From contig JBBHKE010000893.1 in NCBI GenBank assembly GCA_037447655.1, forward strand, positions 102,863 through 166,862: a DNA stretch of 64,000 nt, written 5' to 3'. Both the position numbers and the translations under genes were made by a program. This DNA is from Zygnema cylindricum (lineage: Eukaryota > Streptophyta > Zygnematophyceae > Zygnematales > Zygnemataceae). The notes beneath the pieces are model-generated. The model saw only the letters and a program-made list of their open reading frames with translations, did no database searches and had not been told where the DNA came from. Below, one piece after another: positions 12,301-23,400 of the stretch. Numbering within the stretch: the stretch's first letter is position 1; each line of letters begins with the position of its first letter.

Positions 12301-15300
12301 ATATGCAAGATGACAGAGGAATTACTGCTTTGCGGAGCTCCTAATTGCAGTCAACCGGCACATGCGAAATGTGCTCTCAAGGCTGGTTCCAGTTTCTCGG
12401 AAACAGAAAGGAAGCCGTTTTTTTGTCGAATCCATACCTCGGCTGGTGTTGGAAAAGGGAGGAGCTCGGTAAATGAGTCACAAGAGATATTGGAGCACGA
12501 GCTTTCCCAATGGTTGCGTTTTGGGGCACTCTCTGTGAAAAGGTTAGGAACTGTTGTTTGGCAGAGAAAGGAGTTTGTATGCCAAAATCAAATTTACCCA
12601 CTTGGTTATACAGCTAGAAGGGTGTACTGGAGCACAAAGAAAGTGGGGAGAAGGGCAGTCTACGAGCTGAGGATCGGAGAGAATCAGAACGGAGCACCGA
12701 AGTTTGAGATATTAACATTGAAGGAACTGGATGAGGATGAGAGTCTGAGCGAAGGAGCCTGCAGTGAGACAAAGAGGAGAAAAGTGGGTGCAGATGGTTC
12801 TTTGTGTGTCAAGAACACGCAAGCAGCAATTGGAGAGTTGGAGGAGAAAAAGTCTTACCTGACTATGTGTAAAAAGGATAGGGAGGTATCCATTGAGGCT
12901 GCAAGGTGAGAGCAAACTACTTGGTTCCTGGCTTCTTGGAGTGGACTTGAAGGCCTCCTTGGACTCTTGGTTGTAGCAGCCAACTGTGGGTTTTTTTCTC
13001 TTTTTGTTCACATGTAAGTAATAGTTTATAACACAGTAAAACACAGTCTTGACCACAGAAAACCTGTCCGTATTTGAGACATTTTGCAGTGCAAACGCGG
13101 CATGGAGGCAGTTGAGGGAGAGAATCTGGAACCTCAGGATGACATCTGGTGGGGAATGGAAGCATCCACGAAACCACCACCTGAATTTGCCTCTCCCAAT
13201 TGATACTTTGCCCATCGCTAGACCTATTGAAAATTCCTTGAATAGAGCACAGGGTACTTCAGGAGGGAAGACTGGTGCCTGCTGTGGGGCGTGGCTGTTT
13301 GGACTCCACCTGGGAGAAGTCGTTAAGAGGGTCGAACATCTTGCGGGTGAGTAATTGTGGCATGTCCTATTTCTGAACAATATTGCAAGTTTCCATGGTT
13401 GAGAGCTAGTTCAAATGTGCGAAAACAACGGGAGTGGTGACCCGGTACTAAAAGCGCATTATGCTGTATTATACTCGTGTAATATGGGTAACCACTTTAT
13501 AGCGATCACTATTGTTTTCACACATTTTAACTATGGTTGAAAGGCTCTTAACTATTTTGGAGAAAGTCTCAACTGTATAATGCCGAAGTTCCACGGAAAC
13601 TTTTGTGTTGGGTGATGTTTCCCTAATGTAGACAAAGAGGGGAGGCATCTTCGATTGAGATTCTGTTGTTATCTTTGTGAAATTGTAGCTTGTCCAGCGT
13701 GTGTTTTTCCCGACAGTAGTTTCAGGACTCTCGAATATGTTTGGAATGCTCCAGATGTAATCAAGCCCGGCTGCAATACCCATTTCTAAAAATGTGAAAC
13801 TCGAAAATGATTATTAACTGAACAGGTTTGTGCTTGTACAGGTGCGGAAAGGTGTGCTGGGTACTTATTTAGATATCGTGACCAGCCATCTCTTCAGACA
13901 GGCAATCAGAGTGGCTGTGCTCGATCAGAAGCGTTTCTGGGTCGGGGATATCAAACGCCAGGTGTCACTTTGTCCAGCATGACTCAGACGGAGGTATTTT
14001 CCAGCTCTATTTGGGCACTTGTGTTTTATTTATTTATATTTATTTGGACAGGAATCATTTTTTTCTGTTCTAGGATGTTCTTTTTCTCGCTCGATTTCAG
14101 TATTGTGGCATACTGGAAATGATTCTCCAGTTGCAAGTGTCACTACTGAGGATTTTTCTTGCTTGAACGGTTTTATGATATTTTCTTTTCCATGGGTTTG
14201 TTCCAGAAAGGATTCCAGAAACTGTTTCTTAAATTTGTGATGTTGAAACTTTTTCTGCTGTGCGATCTGAATGGTTTTGTTGTACAAAAGAGCTATCATT
14301 GGTACACTACTAATATCTTTAATTTCGTGGTTATTCAGGAGGATAGGAAGAAGAGAACAATTCAAAAAAAAGCGAGAACAACAGGCACTCTCCCCACGCC
14401 TATACCTGGCTCTGTTCCGAAATTGGATACAATTGTTGAAGTCCCACTGGCTATGAGATACAGAAATATGAGAAGAGATATGAAGAAACGTGTGACGGTA
14501 CGCCGAAGTGCGATCCATGGCCGTGGTTTATTTGCAGTCACACCTTTTGCCATCCATGAGCTCGTGATCGAGTACATGGGAGAACAAGTCCGGCCCTGGT
14601 GAGTTTCTTACTGTTCCATGTTATTGGGATGTTGTTGGGATGTTTTAAGAGTTTAGGGGGATTGCAGAGGGTTGTATTCTGGCTTGCTGTCAGCCAGTCA
14701 GTGTGTGGAAGGGGTGTTGATAATGCTCCATATTGTAATAGGTGCAGACGTTGTTAACGTTTTCTGTTTTGGATATTCAACGCAATCTGTCATACTGCTG
14801 GTCTCTTCTCTCCTGAGTTGCATTTTGGTTTATCTGTGATAGTGGTTGCACACCTATCCTTTGAAGAAATATTTTTCAGTTTCCATCTCATTTGTTTGAA
14901 GTTGTTTTGTGACTTCGTCTTTCCGATTTCTCTTTATTTTCCTTTCTGTTTCTGGCTCGTTTGTTTTTGAAGTTGTTGTGTGACCTTGTCTTGTCCGATT
15001 TTCTCGATTTTTAGTTCCTTATGGCATCGTGCAGCTGAGATTACGTTTCACGTCTTGCAGTGTTTCGGATGTCCGGGAGAGGAGATATCAGAGACAAGGC
15101 TTGGGATGTTACTTTTTTGGGCTACCTCACTTGGCTGGAGCCGAGGATCTGGTATTGGACGCGACACGAAAGGGAAATGCAGCTCGATATATGAACCATT
15201 CTTGTGACGAAAACCTTTATGCGAAGGCTTTAGTGATAAACAACCAACGGCGATTGCTCATTTTTGCACAAAGAACTGTTCAGTCAGGGGAAGAACTAAC

Positions 15301-15391
15301 CTTAAATTACATGTTTTCAAAAGGAGACACGTCAGAGGAGCGTGTGGCGTGTTTATGTGGAGCTCCCAACTGTCGAGGCTACCTCCATTGA
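390..15391 (+). CDS. KMT2/MLL-type histone H3 lysine-4 methyltransferase, 5' truncated
   Basis: Predicted chromatin enzyme that methylates H3K4. Exons: 390-469, 741-2751, 3004-3151, 3832-3966, 4463-10717 (or -10601), about 10938 (or 10885)-11808, 12254-12905, 13090-13346, 13842-13993, 14339-14598, 15061-15391, giving roughly 3700 aa in the window. An AT-hook core KRGRP lies near nt 1290. The split PHD region at 2635-4500 has C-x2-C pairs and WVCHQC, and ends CKKCK. Tandem PHD fingers at 5240-5640 start CAVCG. A coiled coil lies near 8290-8430 and a Gln-rich stretch at 8980-9340 with NFQ repeats. A half-ePHD (CVICK...FCRIH) is at 12292-12440. FYRN has IYPLGYTARRVYWS (12593-12634); FYRC has WLFGLHLGEVVKRVEHL (13287-13342). 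SET shows HGRGLF, EYMGE, MNHSC and NYMF, with post-SET CLCGAPNC. All exon junctions from 11808 on keep phase. The key SET residues are present, so it should be active. The junction near 10.7-10.9 kb is uncertain. Confidence 0.88.
3610..3760. repeat. Decayed inverted-repeat element copy in a KMT2 intron
   Basis: This roughly 150-bp segment lies in the intron between the two halves of the first PHD region. It begins with a CCATCGTTGTTAG-like end and runs on through TTATGTTTT and TTATGATTTC-like blocks to GAGTCAAA. The same order of blocks occurs at 37765-37911 inside an RPB2 intron. The outer sequence resembles the terminal repeat of the elements at 18483-19348. I infer an old non-autonomous DNA transposon (MITE) copy. 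Confidence 0.5.
12178..12248 (+). repeat. Degenerate TTTAGGG/TTTAAGGG-like tract before a 3' splice site
   Basis: T-rich runs alternate with AGGG or AAGGG at irregular spacing and end in a strong polypyrimidine tract followed by TTTTAG at 12253. The tract supports the acceptor chosen at 12254, which is the one giving consistent phase between 11808 and the half-ePHD exon. The resemblance to plant telomere repeat is weak and may only reflect base composition. Confidence 0.35.
13462..13502 (-). repeat. Single arm of a short foldback element
   Basis: On the minus strand this reads as CTATAAAGTGGTTACCCATA followed by TTACACGAGTATAATAC. It matches one arm of the foldback at 54617-54689 and the segment at 26686-26724. 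It lies in the intron between the two FYRC exons. Confidence 0.45.
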
Positions 15392-16535
15392 TGAAAGGAA
15401 CGATATTTTAATGGAGTGATACTGCTGTCGAGGCCTTGCTGTTTAAGGAAGTTAAGGATAAGGAATAACGAAAGAAATTAAGTAGGTAAATTAGGTTTAT
15501 GCGTACGGCTTTCGGTTCGGCTAGTGAAACAAATGCATGCAAACAAAATATGCTATTTCTCCCTTTTCCCTTTTCTTTACTACCTGGAACCTTTAAGAGA
15601 TGACACTTGTAGATCAAACAGTTAATTCCTAACTGAGGATAAGCACATATACTTCATAATTTGACTTTGTCTTTTTTACAACCACTCTTTTTCGCTATTT
15701 TTTTAAAGCCAATTCATTTTAGCTGATCTTTCCGTTTAGTGGGTTGTATATATGCCGAATAGAAGCCTGAAAAAGGTGGAATTGCAAAATTTTAGTCATG
15801 GATTAGTTGCTCTGTGAGTGTATATTTAATTTATATCAACAAGGAGATCGGATTTTGGTTTTAGGGTTATTTAGGGTTTTGAAGGGTTTTTTGACAAATC
15901 TTTCTCAAAGCAGGGAAATAGATTGTTATGAGAGTTTTTCGTGGCTGGAAAGCTTTAGTGGAAGGAATTTAGGATTTTGTTTACACGAATAACTTTTTGA
16001 ATGAATGACAAGGTCAAAAAAAATTGCACCAAAATAATGTTGTTTGATTTGTGTATTATGATCACTAGGAGGGAAATGGTGTAAAACAGTGACCATAAGA
16101 AACTGTGAAATTTTCTATGAATGATTGTCTTGACAATCGCTTTGTTTCTATTAACTATATGCCACGAGAGTATTGCGCCGAAATCGTATTAAAAATGCAC
16201 ATCGGTGGTCATTCATATCGGGAAAAGTTAAATATTGTATCGCTGAAGTGCGTGCATACAGGAGGGTATCATACTGTATTCATATAATTCAGTGCACCTA
16301 ATGATCGGTCACCGATGTAGATTTGTGCGCATCTCTATTGAATACCAGAGACTTTTCTCGTTTTTTAAATTGACTGCAAAGGGCTTGAATCTGCTATATC
16401 TACGAAACCTGGCAAAGCTGATAAATTCTTGAGTTCCGACAAATTTCAGAATACTGAACTTTTCTGCATTCTTCGGTATGGGACCGTAAAGGCTGAAAAA
16501 TAATTAGTAAATTTTTGTCAGCTGTATACAAATTT

Positions 16536-16984
16536 GTATTGTTGTGTATTGGCAGGGTTTTGGCGATAATCGATATGTACCTTTTTTTGGCTTGCCGATA
16601 ATTGATATATTGGCACGGTATATCGACGCCGGTGTTATCGTGATAAACCGATAATATTGGTTTTTTATCGCGATAACACTGGTACTGATAACTATCAGCC
16701 ATAATTGTACAGTTCATACTGTACATTTGTACGGTTTATCCCGTTTTACTGAACTACAGATTACAGAACAGATTGCCATACGTGGCATACCACCCTATAT
16801 ACAGTGAAAATATAATATTGTAAATTATACATTTTTGTTATGTAGCGTACTATATTCTTTTTCACTTATCGCCGATAAAGAGTTTGTTGGTCTTGGAGCG
16901 ATATATCGAGACCCTTCAACGTTCGATAACCGATAACTATCGGTATCGGTTTATCGCGATAAATTTCTTGCCGATACACAATAC
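16536..16984. mobile_element. Non-autonomous inverted-repeat element rich in TATCGATA-like palindromes
   Basis: The left end reads GTGTATTGGCAGG followed by CGATAATCGATA. The right end on the opposite strand reads GTATTGTGTATCGGCAAG followed by TTATCGCGATAA. The two ends are therefore imperfect inverted repeats. The interior holds many copies of CGATAA, ATATCGA and GCGATAA, and there is no coding capacity. A related end (GTGTTGGGTATCGG on the minus strand) occurs at about 48110-48124. A DNA-transposon-derived MITE is the likeliest class; the superfamily is undetermined. Confidence 0.6.
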
Positions 16985-18482
16985 TTTAAATTTGCCACTT
17001 GACGGGACAAATATGAAACCATTGAACTGAACGAAGTCGAGAGAGGATTCAATATATATCTTTTACTATATATAAAACTTTTCTTGAGCGACTTTGACGG
17101 AATCCGAACCGTAGTATATAGAATTTATGAGAACTTGAGCTTCAATAAGAGGTGGTTGGGTTTATAGCGGGTAGAACTTGCTCAAAATCTCGCTCTTGGT
17201 AAAATTTGTTGGTAATTTGTATAACTCCTCGCGTACTTTTCAACTATTGGCAACAATTCAAATGAAAGTGAAGGCAAAAAGAAACAACGTTGCTGCACAA
17301 CTAGAGATGAAAAAGTTATTTGGTAAAGTTCACAACCCCGAAGATCGATGTGGACCAGATCCCTTAAAGAAAAATCGGGGGCCCCGTTTGCCATCTACTA
17401 CTATATTGCATCGAGAGTCACGACATTATCTCAATGAAGAGAAATAAATAAGCCTTAACACTAAAAGCAATCAGAAAGCTCAAGGAAGCTTCCCCGATTA
17501 TATGCATTTAAACATTTTTTGGGCAAAGTCACAAGGGCAGTTGTGCCGTTAGATTTGTCCAAAGATGGATCCCCCACCTATCATGAGACAATCATCTGAG
17601 ACCTTATTAAAAAGCGCGATGATAAACCATATGAGTCTAGGGTACAAATGGGTTGGCAAGACCAAAACTAAAAAAGAGACATGTGTGACAATTGGATTTG
17701 TGAGGACTAAGTCATTGAAGGTCCTTATAGTACAGTAGAATGGAAGAATACAAAGTCAATCGGGTGGCTCGGAGACTCTTGGACTTGGGTGTGAGGGGAG
17801 TGCATGAGAAATGTCATGCTTGACTTCGGAACCTGCTTCCACTCCAACCATTGTAATTACATTCCACACTAAATTTTGCGCTATATTTCATTCGTCTTCT
17901 TGTGAGAAACGAAGTGGATGGAGTCCTTGGGCATCAAAAGGTTGGTTAGAGACATAAGGCGGGTTTTCTAGAAGATGTGAATTGTACAGGCGTTAATTAG
18001 AGTTTACAAAAACCCAACTTGTTTCCAGTTTAAAGATGTGAATGTCACGGTATTCTTGGCTCACAATTAATGGCACCTATAGTAGTAATTTAAGGCGTTT
18101 ATGCAGATATGATTAAGCTGTTTGTGTTTTTTTAAGTGGCTTTGTGAAATTTTATACAAACATGTTTACACGATTGACAACAATTATAGATATACAAAGA
18201 AAGTTTGTTCAATAAAATTGTCTAAAGAATGTTACAACTGGGGTTTATACACCTTACAGTTGTCAGAAAAGATGAAAATCGGGTTTTATCAGTTCAATCT
18301 GTAACAGCAAGTACAAAATTTTGTCGTTTGTGGTTTATTCAAAATTTGAATTTCCGTGTTTTGCCAAGGTTACGTAGATATTAGCAGATTCGACCACGTA
18401 GATGTAGTGCCTCCTATATCGTAAAATCCGCCCTCACCGCACTCCTTGTTTGATTGTACCATACAATAAACAGTACAGTATT

Positions 18483-19136
18483 GTACAGTACACCGTGAAT
18501 CGTTATTAGCGTACTGTACGCTATATCGGCACCCCAAAATTTTGACATTGATACCCGAAATACAGTGATTGAATCTAATTTATCTTTGACATTAATTAGG
18601 GTTCTAGTAAAATATGAAGTTTACTCTAATTTATTTAGTTTTTGTATATTGGGTTATGTCGGCGATAATTATGTGCGAGATAATTATGAACACTAAATTA
18701 GGTTGACGTACAAAATGTGTCAGTCCGGTATCGTATTGACGTCATTATGACGCTAATAATATTTGTCGCATTGAATGTCAGTTTATGTTCACACTGACGA
18801 CGATGCTGTCGACGGACGAGATTTATGCGAACGGCTTTTTTTCGATGTGATTGATTTTTTTGTTTAGTGCGATTTCACGTGCGAGCGCGATTCTATTAAA
18901 TCATTATTTGTACCTTTTTACTTATAAAAGTACAATTTTGCACGATCAGACGTCGTCCGTACTCCACACTATTTAAATATAACCTATATTAGAATTTTTT
19001 ACGCTAATTAAACCTCACCTAAATTAGAATAATGAAAAAATTAGAATCGATTACTCTATTTGATGTGATAGAGTCGAAATTTCGAGCGACCGAAATAGAG
19101 TAATTTACTCTAATTACGATTCGCGGTGTACAGTAC
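18483..19136. mobile_element. MITE-like element with 27-bp terminal inverted repeats (copy 1)
   Basis: The left end GTACAGTACACCGTGAATCG continues TTATTAG. The right end read on the minus strand is GTACTGTACACCGCGAATCG continuing TAATTAG, so about 24 of 27 positions match. The element is about 654 bp, AT-rich and non-coding. Its last nine bases, GTACAGTAC, are also the first nine of the adjoining copy at 19128-19348. Confidence 0.72.
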
Positions 19137-19348
19137 ACCGTCAATCGCTATTAGAGTGTATAACGCCAATTCGGTGCCCTTTTTCAAAAAAAAAACCTGA
19201 AATACAATTAAAAACAGCGTTATGGAGAAATTACAATTAAACATTTTTTTGAAAATGGTATTGATACACAAATTAGAGTACATGACACTAATTCATTATA
19301 TACACTAATAATTTCTATACGCTAATAACGATTCACGGTGTACAGTAC
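19128..19348. mobile_element. MITE-like element with terminal inverted repeats (copy 2)
   Basis: Left end GTACAGTACACCGTCAATCG continuing CTATTAG. The right end on the minus strand is GTACTGTACACCGTGAATCG continuing TTATTAG. At about 221 bp it is a shorter member of the same family as copy 1. The subterminal TTCGGTGCCC followed by an A-run is also seen in copy 1 (TCGGCACCCC) and near 56426 (CAGAGCCCTAAAAG). It has no coding capacity. Confidence 0.72.
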
Positions 19349-20486
19349 AGTACTGTACTTTCTCTGAACTTCAAAAGTCTAAACACCGTTACCGTAAAAG
19401 CCCCTGTGGCGGACGTAAAATTTAGTCCCCTTTCTGTCGTGTTCGACGTGTTCAATACTATTTACACACTCAATTATCATGAAAATTATTGGTTAAAAAT
19501 ATGAGATTAACAGGATTTGAACACGATCTTTCATAATGTGTAGAGACAAAAGCGACAAAAGATTTCATATTTAGCCCGACGTCCTGAATGGGCAACGCTG
19601 GTTCAGATCCTAAAAATTAGGCTCGCTACAGGGAAGTATAGACCTGTACCGCTAAGCAATGAGCGAGTTTAAAAATAGACGAACTGCCGAAAAATTGGTT
19701 ACTGGCAGTTCGGTTTGATTCGGTCTCCCTCGAAACCGGGGCCTTTGTGCACGTCCATTCTTTCAGACCGTACCGTACTACACGATAATTCACAAATTTG
19801 TGCGTATCATTGGCGTACTTAAGCGTTTTTGTGCGGCTATTTAGTCAGTAAAATTCGAAGCTAAAAACTTAGGAAAAGGCTTCATTTTCGCACTTTAAAC
19901 TATGGTTAGAAAGAAACTGGAGAATGTTTTAGGCATCGGAGCTTAGCATATAGCTGCTGCATGCCCCTCATACTCTTCCCTTGTTCAATTCCCATGGAAG
20001 GGAAAAATACAAACAAGCCTAGGCTGTTTCCTTGAATACTGACTGCTTTATCTGCCATGAAACTCGTAAGCTTGTTGTCTCCTCCTCTCTCTTTACCTCT
20101 TAGTAAAATTTCAACAAATTTATCACAAAGTAAGAGATTATGATGTTTTTGTTAAGACGTTCGAAACAGGCGTAACACATTATGTTCTTTCTCAATACAA
20201 TTCCGAGCAAGTTTGGCCAATTTTTTTCTATTTGTGGTAAAGAATTTGTCTAGAACCAATAATCGTGCAAAACATTAATGCTCCTTTTGGTACTTTGATA
20301 GGTTTCTCGCTAACCAGAAGAAATTTTGGAATGAAGGGAAACTGATCAGGTTCACCTTTTACCATTTTATGACAACATTTTTGCGTTTTTTTATATTACT
20401 TTTACAACCTTTTGTGATTGTTGCCACATAATCTTTAATTATTTCACTTGCAATAGCTAACCAGAAGACGTAAAGATTTTGACCGT

Positions 20487-23400
20487 ATGAAAGCGGTTGT
20501 TAGTATGAATGAGACAAATTCTATTATTGATGCCAGTTTTGCATCCGTACTGGTCAATAATGTGGATGATCGTAACTTTGACAATGAGGAGGAAGAAGAT
20601 AAAACTGATCTGAAAGAATCAAGTAGTCATGAAACTGTGGAGATGATCCCGGGAAGACAGAGTTCAGATGAGATAGAGAGGATAGATGGACTTCTTGACC
20701 AGATTGATGAGAGGAAACATGGAGGAGAAGGCTTTAGGGTTCAGAAAACACATAGTGCAGGGGTGGCCCCTAATTTGTCAGATGATAATGTCCATGGTCA
20801 CAGTAATTCACGGGAGGAATTGATTAACGATGGAATAGAAGAGACATGTGGTGGTGGCGGGGGTGGAGGGAGAGCAAGTGAAGAAGATGGCCAGCAAGAG
20901 GATGATGGCGTTGGTGAGAGCTCTGAGAGAGTGATGCATTGGGATGGAGGACCAGAAAATAGTAAAATTGAAACAGGGAATTTGCAGAATCATCATTTAT
21001 TGCAAGAGAGGTCGGGACAAAGGGCGGAGGAAAATTCGTCTATGGTTTGGGTTCCTCAGAGTGATATAAAAACGGTCGAAAGTGATACTATGGGTCCAGA
21101 AACTAGTGTTTATTGGAATATGATGCCTCCAGAGGAACAGCAACAAAGGGAGGATCATGAGGAACAAGGGAATCAAGAAGAAACAGTAGAAGAGGATGAG
21201 GAAGATGACGAAAATGGAGGAATGTATCCTTGTGTTAATGGAGAATTAGCAAATGACATAGTTGACGACGACAATAATGAAGTTGTGGACCAAGAAAACA
21301 CACTTATTGAGAATGACCATGGGCAAGCAGGAAATCCGGCTCCTCCTTCGTCATCGTCGTCCTTACCACCACTTGGTACTAAGAATCTCTGTCAAACACC
21401 AGGTGGAAACCAGGAATCACTTAATCAAGAATCCCTTAACCAGGAATCACTTAACCCGGATTCGCTTACTCCTCTTCCTATCCGTCCTCCGTTGGCATTT
21501 CACCATCCCGTACCGTCAATGAGGAGCTTATTGAGACTCCACGTTTCTCTGGATGACCATCAAGTTTCTTCTGAAATTCTCGGTCAAGATCAAAATTATT
21601 TTTCAAAACAAATTTTGAATCATGAGCACTCAGTAGGACTTCCTTTAGGGAGTCCAGGACCAGTTGATGAAACTCATCAAAGTGGACATTCTCCCGACTG
21701 TTCCTCGGGCCATCAACTTTCCGGTGACCAAGGAGGAGGAGGAGTATTGCCGTCACCTTCACCCTATTGGCCATGGTATTCGGCAAATCCTCCTCCTCCT
21801 ACTACTGGATCTACTACTACTACTGCTTATCCGAATTACACACCTCCAGTTTCTTCTTATCCATATGCTACTCCAAGCGCTTCGTTTCCTTACCATCCAT
21901 ATCCTCCGTCTGGTGTTTCTCCCTTCCCACCGTATACACCGGCATCTACTCCAGTTGCAAATGTCCTAGAATTGAAAGGACCTCCTGTCCTTCATTCTTC
22001 TTCTCAGCCAATCCAACAAAAGCTTCAGAAACAGGCAACAAGGAAAAATTGTCCTCTTGTGCATTCTCCTCCTCCTACTGCTTTCGCGTTTTTGCAAGAA
22101 CTTCTTCCTAACTTGTGCACCAATTGCCAATCGGTTACTATGCGATTATCTGAAAGTAGTGGCCTTGAGAAGAAGGCTGGGACAGATCACGAAGAGTTAA
22201 GCAAATCCAAAGGTGATAAGCAGATTGAACTCACAGCCTTTATGGCCGCTGACGCAGAAAAGCCAAAAGGGAGTCCAAGGGTGATGGTATTAGCACCGGA
22301 AGGCTATGGGAAAAGGAGGAGAGGGCCAAGGAGTAAAGATGGAGGGGAATGGAACAACACTCCAGAGGGGCCTCCTATATTGGAAACAGACAGCGCTGAT
22401 GGGAGTCGGACGAAAGGCAATCAGGTGAGTAAGGTCTTCCTGTTGCTTTTATTGCTGTTTTGGACTATTTGTTGGGAAAACCTTTCTTTTTACAAGTTAA
22501 TGTCTACCGCTTTTGAGAATTCGACCCTAGTTTTGTGTCTGTAATGTGGAGAAGCTCAACTGCATAGCAGTTTATTTTTGAATCTTTCACCTTGCCTGGT
22601 TTCATTCTGGCGCTTTGGTTACTTAAAATGAAATTATTTAACATTAAAACAGATACCAACTCGTGCATAGTAATAAGTACTCAAGGATCTATGGGATTCA
22701 ATACAGTCATAGGTCATACTATTTACAGCAGAAAACGACAAGAAAAACGACAAGGCATTTCTGCCTTTGCCGGCTTCTGTTTTCTGATCTCTCTCAAAGA
22801 TTTAATTGTGAGCTTGGACTGTTGCATCTCGGTTTGACAGAGAAGTACGGTTGGTTTCATTTGATTTGCGACAGCTGGCAGATTTGAGCACAGTGAAACG
22901 TCCAGTTATGTTTGTGAGTTGGGAAACATTTTCACGAGTGGGTCGAAATGCGGTAGATATGGAGTTACATGCCCAAGACTGTCGAAAAGCCAGGTGAGGA
23001 TTTTCAGGTCCATAATGCACTTGTCTTTGAGACTATAATTTGTAGTTATCTTGCAAGTAGCCCGAGAGAGAGATAGAGAGAGGAAGGAGTGGGGAAGAGG
23101 GAGGGAAGAGGGAGGGAGAGTGAGGTAGGGAGGGGTAGGGGGGGAGGGAGAAGGGAGAGAGAGGGGCGAGAGGGAGATGGAGGGGGAGGAAGAGAAAATT
23201 AATAATTGTCTTAATGATGTTGAGCAGAAGTAAGTTTGCCGAGTTTCTTCATCTGTACTTGAGAGTTTTGAGAATGCTGTTCTCATAATCTTCAAAATTC
23301 CATGGACATTTCTTGAGCTTGATGTGAGTCGCAAATTCGCGGGGTTTTTCACATTACTGTTGTGGATGTATTTTTTATAAAAGCACATAGGTGAACGTAA

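Larger units (their letters stand above)
15392..20486. other. Gene-poor AT-rich spacer with inverted-repeat elements
   Basis: The first few hundred bases are the 3' untranslated region of the KMT2-like gene. The rest has no open frame with recognisable protein features. It contains the inverted-repeat element at 16536-16984 and the two adjacent elements at 18483-19348. Small open frames (for example near 17200-17450) are short, of biased composition and unsupported. The 5' untranslated region of the next gene must lie in the last few hundred bases. Confidence 0.6.

Noticed and set aside
17178..17447. 89-residue basic open frame
   Set aside because: Short, biased composition, no family resemblance and no splice support.
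19500..19660. tRNA-like fragments (GGATTTGAAC and GGTTCAGATCC)
   Set aside because: No complete cloverleaf could be arranged around either fragment.
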